Assembly (NCBI GenBank): GCA_032622095.1
Contig: CP136063.1
Location: 92,605,980-92,669,979 of the forward strand
Origin: Siphonodentalium dalli
Lineage: Eukaryota > Mollusca > Scaphopoda > Gadilida > Siphonodentaliidae
Length of the DNA: 64,000 nt
Direction: 5' to 3'
Positions 49,476-60,974 of this stretch are shown here, piece after piece (within the stretch, counting starts at the first letter, position 1; the number at the start of each line of letters is the position of its first letter). The notes beneath the pieces are model-generated. The model worked only from the letters and a program-made list of their open reading frames with translations, was not told where the DNA came from and did no database searches. The translations under genes and the position numbers were made by a program.

Positions 49476-49942
49476 TTAAAGATGCATAATCCAAATTAAC
49501 GGTCGCAAATTACCATTTCCTTGGTTTCGGAGGTAAACAATATTTGAATCGAGTCGAGAACCCCACCCGTCAAAGCTCAGAGTGATCAGATATCGATGTT
49601 TGAAATCTATTATTTTTACCACCGATAATTCTAAGTGGCCCAGTAAACAGTCGACGAGAAGAATTTCTCTGACCAAATTGTGGATGAAGATGGATAATTC
49701 TAAATCAAGTGGCTTTTTTGTTTCAGATATTTGACAAACCGGCAAAATTTCGTTGAACCAAATGTTGACAAATAACAGGTTTTGGACAATTTTATACTAT
49801 AGTTGACCGTGCATGGTTAGCATTATTTTTTGGCAATTACTCGATTCTGATAACTGAAGCGGCATTTCAAAAACAAATGTTGTTGTTGTTGTTGTTGGGA
49901 TCTGATGATATGGGGACCATCGAATCGGATTGAGTACCTTTA
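49476..49942. mobile_element. MITE, TTAAAGGTAC family, copy D (complete)
   Basis: Starts TTAAAGATGCATAATCCAAA and ends GGATTGAGTACCTTTAA. A (GTT)n tract lies at 49879-49898. The right edge of the tandem duplication (49725) falls inside it. Confidence 0.78.
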
Positions 49943-51575
49943 ATTACACATCTATTACACGATTCAATACGAAGCAGCATACACCAATTAAGCCGTGTTG
50001 TTTATCCGCTTCTGGGCGCCCAATAGTCCACATTTAATCATTTTATGAGTCCCTGCTTTCACTTGCTCTGGCATGAGATATATACATCAGATATATTTTG
50101 TATGTATGTGATCATAAGTTTCTTTAATACTCTGAAATAATTATTTCTTATAAAATTTGAGCGTTCGTGTGCTCTTAAAGTACTATCAAATAATTTTTCT
50201 CGTTTTGCCGGCCATTTTTCATGGTGTATGCATTCTATAAAGATGTGATTTACAGGTATTCATTGTTTGTGTATATTTCAATGTATTACTAATTTGCCGT
50301 TAATTTGTGCATCTGCCGCAGATATTCAGCATTTTCCGATACCGACAGCCATCATAGACGTCGTGATGAATTGGGAATTTTCCCCAAAAGCTGACTTATT
50401 TTCATTCTGTTCCATGGAATCTCCTGCGTCGAATGATACCAATTGCAAAAAATACCTATTTTTATTATTTTTTGTTCCCGGTTCGGACATGTTTATTGCT
50501 AGAACGACCACATTATAGGACAGGATGGGCGGTCGAATATCAATACTCCGGAATCAGATCGAGGTGAATCCCCCTCTTCAATTGTTGATAAGAAGGATAC
50601 TGTTCTGCATGATTATAAAAAAACCCAATTAATTTAATGGTTAGTCATGGTGAATTAGAGAGCCCTGATTACGCATAGGTTATATCTTAGAAAAATATAC
50701 GCGAAATATCCTCGAGTCTTTGACGAGTGGCTATTTCGAGTTTTCAATGCGATCATAGCTTCAAAGAATGGTGTGAATAAGGAAATATTCGCACGCGGTT
50801 TTAACAATAGAGGTGTGCTATATCAAAATGTACTACACGTATCGCTTCACGTGGTCAAATCCAGGATGTTGGGTCTATATACAGGATATCCTATCAGAAG
50901 GTTGCCAAGTCACTCGCTGAGTTCCCTTATATAAGGAAGCGAATAAAAGACATTGAGGCAGATCGACTTCTATGTTAAATTCAGAAGATTCAGAAGATTC
51001 AACAGTTAACATTTTTGTTTTGTTTAAATCATGGTGTGCTTGGAAATATATTGGAGGTAAAATTAATTTTATTTACAATATCCAATATATATGCGGAGTC
51101 CAATTGTACCAATCGAATTAGACATAACTTTTAAATTTCAAACGATATGCACTTTTTAACAAACAACATAATATATCTAACACAAAACAAAACAACCAAA
51201 AAGTTACATTTTTGAGAATTAATACAAATTAACACAAGAGCTAGAACTTACAAAATGAAAAGTTAAATTGAAATAAAAAAAAGAAGAATTAAAACGTTGT
51301 ACTAGACTTTTATATACCCTTTTAATTCTCGGAACTAATTGCTTACTCTATTTATCACACTTCTGCATCAATTTGGTTTGGCATATCGGATTTAAACACC
51401 AACAATTTAATGCATGAAAGTCCCGATATGGCGATTTCAATATCAACCATCGAAAATTCAGTCTATAGATCAGTAAGCGACGTAACGTCAATGAAATTAC
51501 ACACACATATATATATAACTCACTTGCGATATATACTATTTTTAAATAACGACGTTTTCATTTGAAATCGAGCAT
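49943..51575. other. no gene recognised
   Basis: An open frame at 50267-50518 (with MNWEFSPKADLFSF and MESPASNDTNCKKY) follows a possible acceptor CATCTGCCGCAG, but it has no known domain and I do not call it. 51000-51330 is very A-rich. Confidence 0.4.
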
Positions 51576-52115
51576 AGGTGTGTAATAAATAGAGGTTCTA
51601 CAACGAGTCCCCAGTTTATAGCCGAATTTACAAAAACGAGTCCAGTAAATTATGTCTGTACCGAGCCTTTGGACTTCCGCTATAAACTGGGGACGAGTTG
51701 TAGATTCTATTTAATATGACCCAAAAACCTCGATAAAACACTCTTAAACCAACAAATGGCAGGTGAAACTAACATCGGCTTCTATAAGGCATGCGATGAC
51801 GTTTAACATAACTATGCGTTGTTTTCCCGCATAACGAAATAGTCCTAGATCAATAAAGTCTCTTTGACGTATTTAATGGCGTAATTTTAATGAAATAACA
51901 TTTCAAACTCTACATTCATTAGAGTTTGTTGTAAAAATATTGAAAGCCATATCATTTTTAGACGTAACGTACGAAATATAAACAGACGACAAACCGGAAG
52001 TCAAATGTCACCTGACACTATTTCCTGTTATGCAACGAACATTTCATGTCACAATTTATAGAACGGGTTTATTGAATGAAATAAGGGTGGGATCGTGTAA
52101 TAAAACGTTATACAA
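51576..52115. mobile_element. MITE, TAATAAATAGA...CGAGTCC family, copy 1
   Basis: It begins GTAATAAATAGAGGTTCTAC, has an inverted pair of CGAGTCCCCAGTTTATAG and CTATAAACTGGGGACGAGTT near one end, continues through AACATCGGCTTCTATAAGGC and CAAACCGGAAGTCAAATGTC, and ends TTGAATGAAATAAGGGTGGG. Copies at 56025-56590 and (reverse) 57775-58276. Confidence 0.72.
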
Positions 52116-52454
52116 GACTTTTTACCCTGTCAATGAGTTTCTCATTTGTGTTAATTGTGACGACAGGTGGAGCTGAGATCGTCGACACTCTAAAAACGTG
52201 CGTAACTATCGTAATTAAAAACGTAACCAAACCATGGGAATGAAATTATCAACCGCATAGCATAATGGAATGTAACATAAGAAACTCTTTGGCGACAAAA
52301 TAGTTGAATAATGTGATATTTTAACGCTTTCTAGGTAAGATCAAATAGGTCTTTCAAGAATATTGGTACAGGATACGTTTACACACTGGCAAATCAGATG
52401 GTCGATTATATGTATATAGGTGGCAATTTTGCGCGCTGTCGACCATCGACCAAC

Positions 52455-52600
52455 ACGTGTTATGTCCAGGGACATGGCCACTGTGTCGTCGCGGGGTGTC
52501 TATATATACCCCCTAACTTTGGACAGTTGGAAATCTCATGCCTGATGCAATATTAGTTGGAAATTTCAGACTATATGTTGTCCTATCACTATCAATATTT
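52455..52600. repeat. dispersed repeat fragment, copy 3 of G-tract family
   Basis: CAGTTGGAAATCTCATGCCT, GCAATATTAGTTGGAAATTT and an outer GTCCAGGGACATGGCC block match parts of 10590-10915 and 18745-19020. It lies about 360 bp upstream of the IL-17 exon. Confidence 0.45.
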
Positions 52601-52956
52601 ATATATAAAATATAACCAGAATGAGACTCCCTGGAAGTTACATATAATACATCAGACATGACTTTGTTCATCAAACTGAATATCACTGATCTTCAGAATC
52701 GCGGCTGTATATCAAGGCATATAGAAATATGAGTCTATTTCTTTCTGGAAATTTTTCTAATGATCCACTCGTGACTGTTCCAGTGAGAAATTACACCGTA
52801 TTTTATTTTTAATATTTCCGGACATCCTTTTTGAATTGTGTTTGAGTTCATGTCCTCTGGTCCGTGTGTAGTCAGCGAATACAAAGTAATTACATGGATC
52901 CGTGTTATGCAAAACTATATGCGAACTGACGCAAGAAAACATTCTTCTAATTTCAG

Positions 52957-53437
52957 AAACCAATTCAGAGTTTCGATAATAGTTACTCTGTTACACGTCG
53001 TAGTTGGGCGAGGTTGTCAACATCCTTCAATGTTCACAGAGAGAATGTTCAATGGGTCTTCCTATTTAATTCCTGGAAAGTTCACCATGGATCGAAATCT
53101 AACATTTCTTAGACCGTCTAGTTCGCATTCTTGCCATGGCAATGGTAGGATTAGCTGTGAAACCGAGCTCCACGAAAATGTGGATCCAAACAGATTTCCA
53201 AGTCGTATTTTGGAGGAGAGGTGTGTTGTTGGTGCATGCTGTGGGTGTCGACACAGAGGACACGATCACGTGTATCGATGTAGTCCGATATATACCGAGA
53301 TTAGTGTCTGGGTGCGTTCCAGTCTGGACTGCCCGGGAGACTTGTATAAATACATGGAACGCACGGCGAGACTGTCTGTCGGATGCCAATGCAAGAACGT
53401 ACCAGTTATACAGCAAAGCGTGGTAAGAATGAGCTAG
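52957..53437 (+). CDS. IL-17-like cytokine, main (terminal) exon
   Basis: Encodes 159 residues, starting with one base of a split codon after the acceptor TTCTTCTAATTTCAG and ending with TAG at 53435-53437. A hydrophobic stretch (VSIIVTLLHVVVG, residues 5-17) is the core of a signal peptide whose start should lie in a short upstream exon that I could not place. The mature part shows the IL-17 signature: CETELHENVDPNRFPSRILE at 67-86, then C89, a CC at 94-95, C97, C108, C125, and VGCQC at 141-145. IL-17s are secreted cystine-knot dimers that signal through IL-17 receptors in innate immunity. Possible N-glycosylation sites: NGS (42), NLT (47). Poly(A) signals AATAAA lie at 53745 and 53804. An alternative is an unspliced frame from ATG at 52838, less likely because of the acceptor and signal peptide position. 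Confidence 0.9.
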
Positions 53438-53744
53438 TATCTACAAGAAACCTGTAAATAATCCACTCTCCGGAAATCGACTGTCTCACTTGTGATGCCC
53501 TCATGTCATATATAATGTTATTTGGAATGTGCCTTATTATTTTTATTGCACACCGATGGCTTAATAGTGCGAAATACAGCAAGATACAGATGAATTCAAA
53601 ACGTTCAATACAAAATTGTGTTTTGTTCTTGAACAATACAGCCCGATTACGCCAACAACGTCATTGGCGACGTTAACTTTAACAGAAAATTTCTTCACTA
53701 AACTATGACCTATAGACTATACTAAGCACACGTTTGTTCAATTA

Positions 53745-53809
53745 AATAAATCAATATCAACCTAAATATTAGTATATTATAATCCACAATCTTCAAAGTG
53801 TGCAATAAA
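53745..53809 (+). promoter_or_regulatory. poly(A) signals of the IL-17-like gene
   Basis: AATAAA occurs at 53745-53750 and 53804-53809, 310-370 bp after the stop codon. They are the first on the plus strand at a sensible distance; the cleavage site is not determined. Confidence 0.5.
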
Positions 53810-53990
53810 CATAGAACAACACAACTTTGTGAACATGTTAACGTTATTGCACTCGTTTGTCGTCCCGCGAGGTAAAACTCTAACCTCGGGTTCTCGTTTT
53901 ACCATCTCGTCAACTCGTGCAATAACGTTAACCAGTTCACACACTTGTGTCGTTCTATCTGAGTATTGTCAGAAACCAATGGTGGAATTC

Positions 53991-54830
53991 TTAAAGGCAC
54001 GGATGGCCTTCGCGGTGGTTATGTTGTTAAAAAAGTCACACCCGTTAAAACTGCCATTAACTAAAAAAAATAGACATATTTTGTTCTTATACCAATCATC
54101 AATATTTGGTAGATAGTTTGTTATTGTCAAGTTTGTACGCTGTGTTGTGTAAACAAAAGCCATATTCTGTAACATTTTTGGCTTTTGTTTACATAACAAA
54201 GCATACGAACTTGACAATTGGTATAAGAACAAAAGCTGTCTATATTTTAATATTCTTTTTGTTATGGCGGTTTTAACGGAAGTGATTATTTTAAAGACAC
54301 GGTTGGCCTTGGCTGTGGGTATCATGTGAAAATATCTCCACCCGTCAAAAACCGCCACAAACAGAAAGAACATCAAAATGTAGATAGACTTTGTCCGTAT
54401 ACAAATAAGAAATATCGCATAAACAGTATGTTATGGTCATTTGTTTGACCATTATTATGTAAACAAAAGCATAAAAAGTTACTTTTCTTGTGTTTGTTTA
54501 TATTATGATGGTAAACATAAAGAGCGTTCTTTGTTGATGAATACCTGATATGGAACTAATAAAGTGCGTTTATGACATTTGTGTGTGATTAGCCAGTAGC
54601 ATTGTGCTGTCTTCTGTAACACAATCAGGCTCTTGCTTATGTAAAATATAGTAGGTCTTTATGATAACATGCTGTTTACGCGATGGTCATGGTATATATG
54701 AACGGAACTGTATGCGTTTTAATGTTTTTTCTGTTTACGGTGTTTGGAACAAATATGAATATTTTCGACAATTAAGGCCGCACGTGCCTTTAACAGCAAT
54801 ACCCACGGCGAAGGCCATCCGTGGGTTAAA
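53991..54830. mobile_element. TTAAAGGCACGGATGGCC element, copy 1
   Basis: The left end is TTAAAGGCACGGATGGCCTT; the right end, read in reverse, gives TTTAACCCACGGATGGCC and a further TTAAAGGCACGTGCGGCC. Internally, 54073-54235 is a foldback: TTCTTATACCAATCATCAAT with GACAATTGGTATAAGAACAA, and CAAAAGCCATATTCTG with its inverted counterpart. A repeat of the left end (TTAAAGACACGGTTGGCC) is at 54290. Copy 2 at 59292-59863. Confidence 0.6.
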
Positions 54831-55105
54831 GAGTTACTGAATAGTCATAAATTCATTTTCATTATAATTACCAAGTTGTTTGCATCGTTCATAGAGCACA
54901 TGAGTGTATTTTGCACATATCCATGGCTCCATTCATTCATATGTTGCATATATTCTGTTGAGTATAACAGGAGATGTCCCATAACTGGCCGGATTTAGTG
55001 TACAGTACCCTTTAAAGATATGTTCAGTGTTCATGAATTTCATTTTGTTATTGAAAACTGAACAAAATTATTATTGGTGTCCCTCTACTACATTGAAATG
55101 ATATG
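54831..55105. other. no gene seen
   Basis: Nothing recognised. Confidence 0.4.
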
Positions 55106-55106
55106 A

Positions 55107-55226
55107 AATACATACCGGTATTCATAGACAATTATATATGTCAAACAATACATACCGGTATACATAGACAATTATACATGTCAAACAATACATACCGGTA
55201 TACATAGACAATTATATATGTCAAAC
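55107..55226. repeat. 40-bp tandem repeat, three copies
   Basis: Three units of AATACATACCGGTATACATA plus GACAATTATATATGTCAAAC, with one or two substitutions between units. Confidence 0.95.
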
Positions 55227-55444
55227 AAAAATAGAGTCTTTCGATTAGTACCATGCCGTTTGTTATACACTAGAATCAAAATCAGGCCGATTAATACTAT
55301 TTCGTAAAGCCGCACATGACAACAACACAAAACAATGCAAAATGATTGCTTTGTCAACTAGAGTTAAATCATTGTTCAACTTCGTTGCGCTTCTCAGCCA
55401 ACAGTATAAATGTGTGAATTTTAAAGCTTCTGTTAAATTTGTTA

Positions 55445-55640
55445 AAAAGGCATATAGCTCTATTTGTTCATGTGATATACAAGATCTTCAACTCGTTATG
55501 TTGGGATATGAGATTTTTTGAAACTCGTTTGATAAATTTGATTCACAACTCGTCCACGACTCGTTGTGAATCAAATTGATCAAACTCGTTTCATAAAATC
55601 TTATATCCCAACATAACTCATTGGATATCCTCTATATTTC
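55445..55640. repeat. inverted-repeat element related to 39040-39190
   Basis: CATGTGATATACAAGATCTT, CAACTCGTTATGTTGGGATA and TGATAAATTTGATTCACAAC on the left pair with GTGAATCAAATTGATCAAAC and TATCCCAACATAACTCATTG on the right around a centre at 55551. It shares these words with the block at 39040-39190 and its duplicate. Confidence 0.6.
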
Positions 55641-55683
55641 TATTCGTATAGATTTTCCAAGGATCGCGAAATCATATACGTTG

Positions 55684-55790
55684 TTAACCCCTTCACGACG
55701 GGAGCTGCGATGGTGCAGCATTAAAGACCATACATGCGTCAGTGTATTCTCTTGTATATTCTGTGTATTCTGTATATATATAAATGATCA
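55684..55790. mobile_element. one-ended relative of double-hairpin MITE
   Basis: Starts TTAACCCCTTCACGACGGGA and continues GATGGTGCAGCATTAAAGAC and GTGTATTCTCTTGTATATT, matching the left part of the element at 21186-21456. The right end is missing. Confidence 0.5.
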
Positions 55791-56024
55791 ACTATTGGAA
55801 ATTGCATGGTATGTAACACAACATCAGTTTGAAATTTCAGACCATGCAGATGCAAATTCCAAAGCTTATCAATTTGATTCTTGTTCCACGTTGAGGATGC
55901 ATGTGGGAATTCTGAATTGAACTCCCCCCGTGGATATCCTATATAGACACGTCACTGTGTTAGACACCTGACGTTTATATATGAATGCACCTAGCTTCAT
56001 ATCAAATTATATCGATTGCATTTT

Positions 56025-56590
56025 AACAGATGGTAAATAGAGGATCTACAAACGAGTCCCCAGTTTATATCGGAATTTATAACACGAGTCCAGTAAATTA
56101 TGTCTGGACCGAGCCTTTGGCGAGGTCCAGACCTAATTTACTGGACGAGCTTGTAAATTCCGCTAGGGGACGAGTTGTATAATCTATTTATTACATGATC
56201 CAAAACCTCGATAAAACATATACTTAAATCAATAAATGAGACGTGAAAACTAACATCGGTTTCTATAAGGCCTGCGATGACGTTTCGCGTAATTATGCAT
56301 TGTTTGCCCTCGTAAAGAAATAGTCACAGATAAATAAAGACTCACACTTTTAATGACGTTTAATTAATGGAACAACATTTCAAACTCTTTATTCCTTAGA
56401 GTTTTGTTGGAAAAGTAATGGAAGCATTTTGAGACATAGAGTATGGAATGTAAACAGACGACAAACCGGAAGTCAAAGGTCACATATCACTATTTCCTGT
56501 TATGAAACGAACGTTTAACAATATCACAATTTATAGAATAGGTTTATTGAATGGAATTAGGGTAGGACCATGTAATAAATTGCGGTGTAT
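56025..56590. mobile_element. MITE, TAATAAATAGA...CGAGTCC family, copy 2
   Basis: GGTAAATAGAGGATCTACAA on the left, AACTAACATCGGTTTCTATA and CAAACCGGAAGTCAAAGGTC inside, TTGAATGGAATTAGGGTAGG on the right. The inverted block near 56060-56180 is partly deleted. Confidence 0.72.
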
Positions 56591-57019
56591 AACATCATCC
56601 ACAAGTTATAAGGAATATTTCATGTTTTATAAACCACAGGTTCACATTGTATATCAGTATTAAATAAAACACTATCATATCACTTGTCTATATAACGTCA
56701 CTTTATACCAAAACCCAATTGTTATGCTGTATATGTGTAATAGAGTTATTCCCCTTGTTATAACCGTGCTTAGTGTATTACAGTGGACTTGGTGTGGTTT
56801 AACTTTTGAGTAAACGGTATATTTTATGTTATCATTGGCTGGAATTTGACACAAATGTGGATACAAATGTGCGAACATCGCATTAAAGGACTCACATATG
56901 TACCCATGCAGGGATCCCATGTGTCACGTGTGCTAGCTCTGTATGTTTGTACGGTGGGTTTTGGGGTCTGGGTGGATGTTGACCCCAATGCCAGCGTCAG
57001 TTAGTCGGCACGTCAGTTA

Positions 57020-57250
57020 ACCTTTTCTATACTAAATGGATACATTGAAATGATATATTATTCATTTGGAGGGATGTTCAGATAATAAAAGCAGACGATA
57101 GGCAAGGAAAAAGATAATTACAGTCTAGAATGATACATATTCATTGGAGGGAAATATTCAGATAGTAACGACGTTTCTTGAACTCATAATCTGAACATTT
57201 CCTAAAAGGAACTACTCGTCAATGAATATTTAGTATAGCAAATGTTAATC
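57020..57250. repeat. foldback family, half copy
   Basis: TATACTAAATGGATACATTG, ATTATTCATTTGGAGGGATG and a right edge CCTAAAAGGAACTACTCG match the left arm of 15034-16080. Confidence 0.6.
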
Positions 57251-57348
57251 AAGCAGTCGATTTAGTCAGTCAATATGGCCGTTGGTATGTCTGTATGAGT
57301 CGCAAAAACGAATACAACCTATTGAGGCGTGTTTAACGTTTCTTCTGC

Positions 57349-57525
57349 ATGGATCGGTACCACATGCTGAGCACTGAATTATTGATGCGAAAACATGTTG
57401 ATGTCGGAAGTCCTATATTTTGTAAACACGCCACTTTCATTCCATTCGATTTACTCGCCCATTATGCGACCTACCGATTTCTTAACGATCTAAATGATCA
57501 GCTTACAGAAGAACTGACATATCAG
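57349..57525 (+). other. candidate exon, unrecognised
   Basis: Fifty-nine codons of balanced composition (MDRYHMLSTELLMRKHVDVG; FIPFDLLAHYATYRFLND; LTEELTYQ) end at a donor-like CAGGTATCA. No upstream acceptor is obvious, no domain is recognised and no downstream exon was found. It might start a gene at the ATG. Confidence 0.25.
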
Positions 57526-57774
57526 GTATCATCTAATACTGCGTATTACAGCTAGGTCCAAGCCCAGTATTGATATCACAAGAACAACTGATTAGCTAAC
57601 TGTTTTCTTCATTGAATATACCCTGTCCGACGTGACACCACACAGGCAGCACCTCATCTGTGTTTCTATATATATCAGGAAACAATATGATCGGACCCAC
57701 GTAATGAGACCATTAATAGGAAGTTTTTATTACCAGATATCGACTTTCAAAAGTGGAAGTTGGGTCAAGTTCCT

Positions 57775-58276
57775 AACCTATATTTATTACATGAACATAC
57801 CCTTATCCCATTCAATAAACCCATTCTACAAATTGTGATATTAAAAGTTCGTTTAATAACAGGAAATAGTGCCAGGTGACCTTTGACTTCCGGTTTGTCG
57901 TCTGTTAACATTCCGTACGCTACGTCTCAAAATACTATGGCTTCCAATATTTTCCAACAAGCTTTAATGAATGAAGAGTTTGAAAAGTTATATCATTAAA
58001 TATACGCCATTAAATACGCCAAAGAGTCTTTATTTATCTGGGACTATTCCTTTACGCGGGCAAACTACGCATAAATTATGTTGATTTAAGTATGTTTTGC
58101 CGAGGTTTTGGATCATGTAATAAATAGAATCTACAACTCGTCCAAGTTTATAGCGGAATTTACAAAACTCGTCCAGTAAATTAGGTCTGGACATCACCAA
58201 AGGTTCGGTCCAGACCTAATTTACTGGACGAGTTTTGTAAATTCCGCTATAAACTGGGGACTCGTTGTAGAGCATA
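57775..58276. mobile_element. MITE, TAATAAATAGA...CGAGTCC family, copy 3 (reverse)
   Basis: Reverse orientation: CCCTTATCCCATTCAATAAA at the left, GACTTCCGGTTTGTCGTCTG inside, then an inverted pair at 58136-58274 (ACTCGTCCAGTAAATTAGG and CCTAATTTACTGGACGAGTT). Confidence 0.72.
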
Positions 58277-58314
58277 CATGTATATATAGCAAAAAGTCCA
58301 ACGATCGCCGCTTA

Positions 58315-58712
58315 TTAACCCTTTACCCAACAGAAGGGCCCTGTGCCAATGCATTCTCTTATATATGCGAGTCGACCATAGGTCGCCTCGCATATATAAG
58401 AGAATGCATTGGCTTAACACATTAAAAATTATAAAATTGTTAAAGAATGTAAGAAAAAATGGTAAAAAGTGTTAAAAAAGATTTTTTTTAGGCCAATGCA
58501 TTCTCTTATATATGCGAGGCGACCTATGGTCGACTCGCATATATAAGAGAATGCATTGGCACAGGGCATAACTGTACTATCACAATGTGGTCAAGGAGCC
58601 GGTTCCAATGATACTCATATTTGTATGGTTCTATTGAGACAGACCGAAGATATTTTAGGCTGTTGAAGCTTTATTTGGCCGGTTTTGGCCGGTTTGTTGG
58701 GTAAAGGGTTAA
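58315..58712. mobile_element. TTAA-flanked double-hairpin MITE, family 1, copy 2
   Basis: Same ends as copy 1 (TTAACCCTTTACCCAACA both ways) and the same two hairpins at 58347-58412 and 58493-58560. TTAA sits at 58315-58318 and 58709-58712. Confidence 0.88.
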
Positions 58713-58800
58713 AAGCGCCCATGCTTCCGTCGCTCAGATAATACATGGCAGAGCGTTCTCAATTATCATAATTTATGATCGTTTTCGACGTATTGCTTAC

Positions 58801-59296
58801 TTAAAGGCCAACTTAATGTTCGAATCCCCAGATCACATATATAAAATGTATGCCATATAATATACCATTTGAAAGAGGAAGCTCCAAAATATTGTATTAT
58901 CAACTTATCCGGTGTAATAAACTCTGAACTTGTTGTTTTTGTTGAGTAACCGACGTGTTTTTGTGCTTAAGTTTCATCTGGTTTTGTTGTGCAAAGTGTA
59001 TTATTTTCAATGGAGGGGGAATAACTCTTTATCTTAAAGATAGTGTTATTCCCCTTCCATTGAAAATACATTTTAGTTCGAATTCTGGGAGCCATAACGG
59101 GGGGGGGGGGGAATCTTTCTATGATTTCAGCTGTTTTCTATTTCTTTATGGGCATCTTCTGAGATACAGACGTTTCAAATGGTGATGAATTATAGTATTT
59201 TAATAATATTTTATGGCATAGATTGTTATTAAAACCGTATATCAAGGCACTATACAAAAATAATCAGTGACTCGAAAATTATGTGGGCCTTTAAAG
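58801..59296. mobile_element. MITE, TTAAAGGCCCACTT family, copy 4
   Basis: TTAAAGGCCAACTTAATGTT at the left; GAAAATTATGTGGGCCTTTA at the right. It contains a palindrome around GGGGGAATAACTCTTTATCT with AAAGATAGTGTTATTCCCC and a G-run at 59100-59111. It abuts the next element, sharing TTTAAAGG. Confidence 0.78.
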
Positions 59297-59863
59297 GCAC
59301 GTATGGCCTTCGTTATAAGTTATAATTTAGAATTAACAGTTACCTAATGATGAAATTTCCTCAAGAATTTACTAATATTACAGTATAATGATAGTATGAA
59401 TGTGATATTATCCACAAAACACACGTTGTGTGAGCCGAGCGTTTCTTTATATACAGCACCTAAACAGTGAGCGACAAGCAACCTTTTTTAGGAGAGTGAT
59501 TCATAGTGACCTACCCAACATCGAAATAATGAGATTCGATGATCAGTAAACGATATACCGATATGTTGTAAACAACTTGGTGGCATTTCTAACCAAATGT
59601 CACTATAGTGGGGTATCCCCGGTGGTGAGTGTTTTGCTTATCGCATGCTCTTTACGTACTGTTTGTTTACATAACATGTCGTTTGTTTGCATAACACAGA
59701 GGACTAACATGACAATAACATGCAATTTACGCGATATTTATGATTGGTATAAGAACAAAATTTGTCTATTAATATAATATTCTTTCTGTTTATGGCGGTT
59801 TTAAGAATGTGACTATTTTATCAGCAATACCCACCGCCAACGCTTACCGTATATATCTTTAAG
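59292..59863. mobile_element. TTAAAGGCACG element, copy 2
   Basis: TTAAAGGCACGTATGGCCTT at the left; AGCAATACCCACCGCCAACG near the right. Shares TTGGTATAAGAACAAAA and TGTTTACATAACA with copy 1 at 53991-54830, but the foldback arm is incomplete. Confidence 0.55.
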
Positions 59864-60035
59864 GATGATTTGTGTGGATTTGTATTATACCTGTGTGATA
59901 CGAATGGTTTGCATGGTAAGCGGAAATTGGCATCTATACTATAACAGGAGAACTCTTATATGGCCGTCATTAATGTAATGTGAAACATCTGATTGTGGTA
60001 TCAGATTTTGCGGTATAAATTAAAGAGCGTTCTTA

Positions 60036-60470
60036 GAGGTACTCAAACAACAACAACAACAACAACAACACCATTTAAAAAAAAAACATCAGTTATCAGA
60101 ATCGATTAATTGCCAAAACATAATGCTAATCAGTCACAACTATAGTATAAAACTGTCCAAAACGTGTTATTTATCTACATTTTGTTCCACGAAATCTGGC
60201 CGGATTGTCAAAATATCTAACACAAAAATCTACTTGATTTTAGAGTTATCCTTCTTCATCCGACTTTGGTCCGAGAACGTCGGCTTGGTGAATATTTACC
60301 AGACCGCCAAAATTATATATCTCGGGAAATAACAAATTTCAAAAATCGATATCTGATTACTCTGAGCTTTGATGGGTGAGTTCCTCGACTCGAATACAAT
60401 ATTTTTTACCCCTGAAGCCAAAGAAATAGTAATTTTGGAGCGTAAATTCGGATTATGCATCTTTAAAGAC
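60036..60470. mobile_element. MITE, TTAAAGGTAC family, copy E
   Basis: AGAGGTACTCAAACAACAAC with a (CAA)n tract at the left; GTTCCTCGACTCGAATACAA and GAAGCCAAAGAAATAGTAAT inside; GGATTATGCATCTTTAAAG at the right. Confidence 0.72.
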
Positions 60471-60974
60471 ATATTATGGACTTGTTCGGGTGCTTTGAAC
60501 TGATAAGTTAGTACTCAGGCGCTGTGCCAACTGGGGGATGTAAAATTCTACTAACATCAGCGAAAATCTCAACGAAATCGACCACACCACTCCATAGAAA
60601 ACATCGCACGAACAACGCGCAATTGTAAATATTTACATCTTAAAAATAACGCAACAAACGGCGATAAACGAACGCAAATTATTTAGCCACCGAGAGTCAT
60701 TGAATTTAATTGATATATAAGACTGACGGCGTGTGTTGTAAATTTTAATTTATATGCGTAAAAATAACTACTTTGAGCAAGATTATTCTATATTTCTATT
60801 TAACCCACCCTACCTGAGTGTTACATATCACTTTAATCATAGGTGTATTTTGCCTTGCTTATTCTCATCATGACGCCTATGTGCTATACGAATGACCTTC
60901 AATATAAGTAGATATTCATTTGTCTGATGAGCGGGAACAATTTTAAAGTCGAGAATGTTCAGCTGTCAGTTAAC
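60471..60974. other. no gene seen
   Basis: Nothing recognised. Confidence 0.4.

Larger units (their letters stand above)
41963..49725. repeat. 7.8-kb tandem duplication, unit 2
   Basis: Direct copy of 34152-41962. By eye I count roughly 28 differences in the first 2.7 kb but only about five or six in the remaining 5.1 kb. All elements of unit 1 are present: AGTCA element (42362-42965), MITE chimera (43528-43899), LINE tail (44382-45626) and palindrome (47714-47774). Confidence 0.97.

Noticed and set aside
52838-52956. Coding start of IL-17 at ATG 52838
   Set aside because: The stretch before the acceptor is not signal-peptide-like and would place the hydrophobic segment in the middle of the N-terminus.
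53099-53426. Antisense and alternate-frame open stretches over the IL-17 exon
   Set aside because: They are shadows of the coding frame, which alone has the conserved cysteine pattern.
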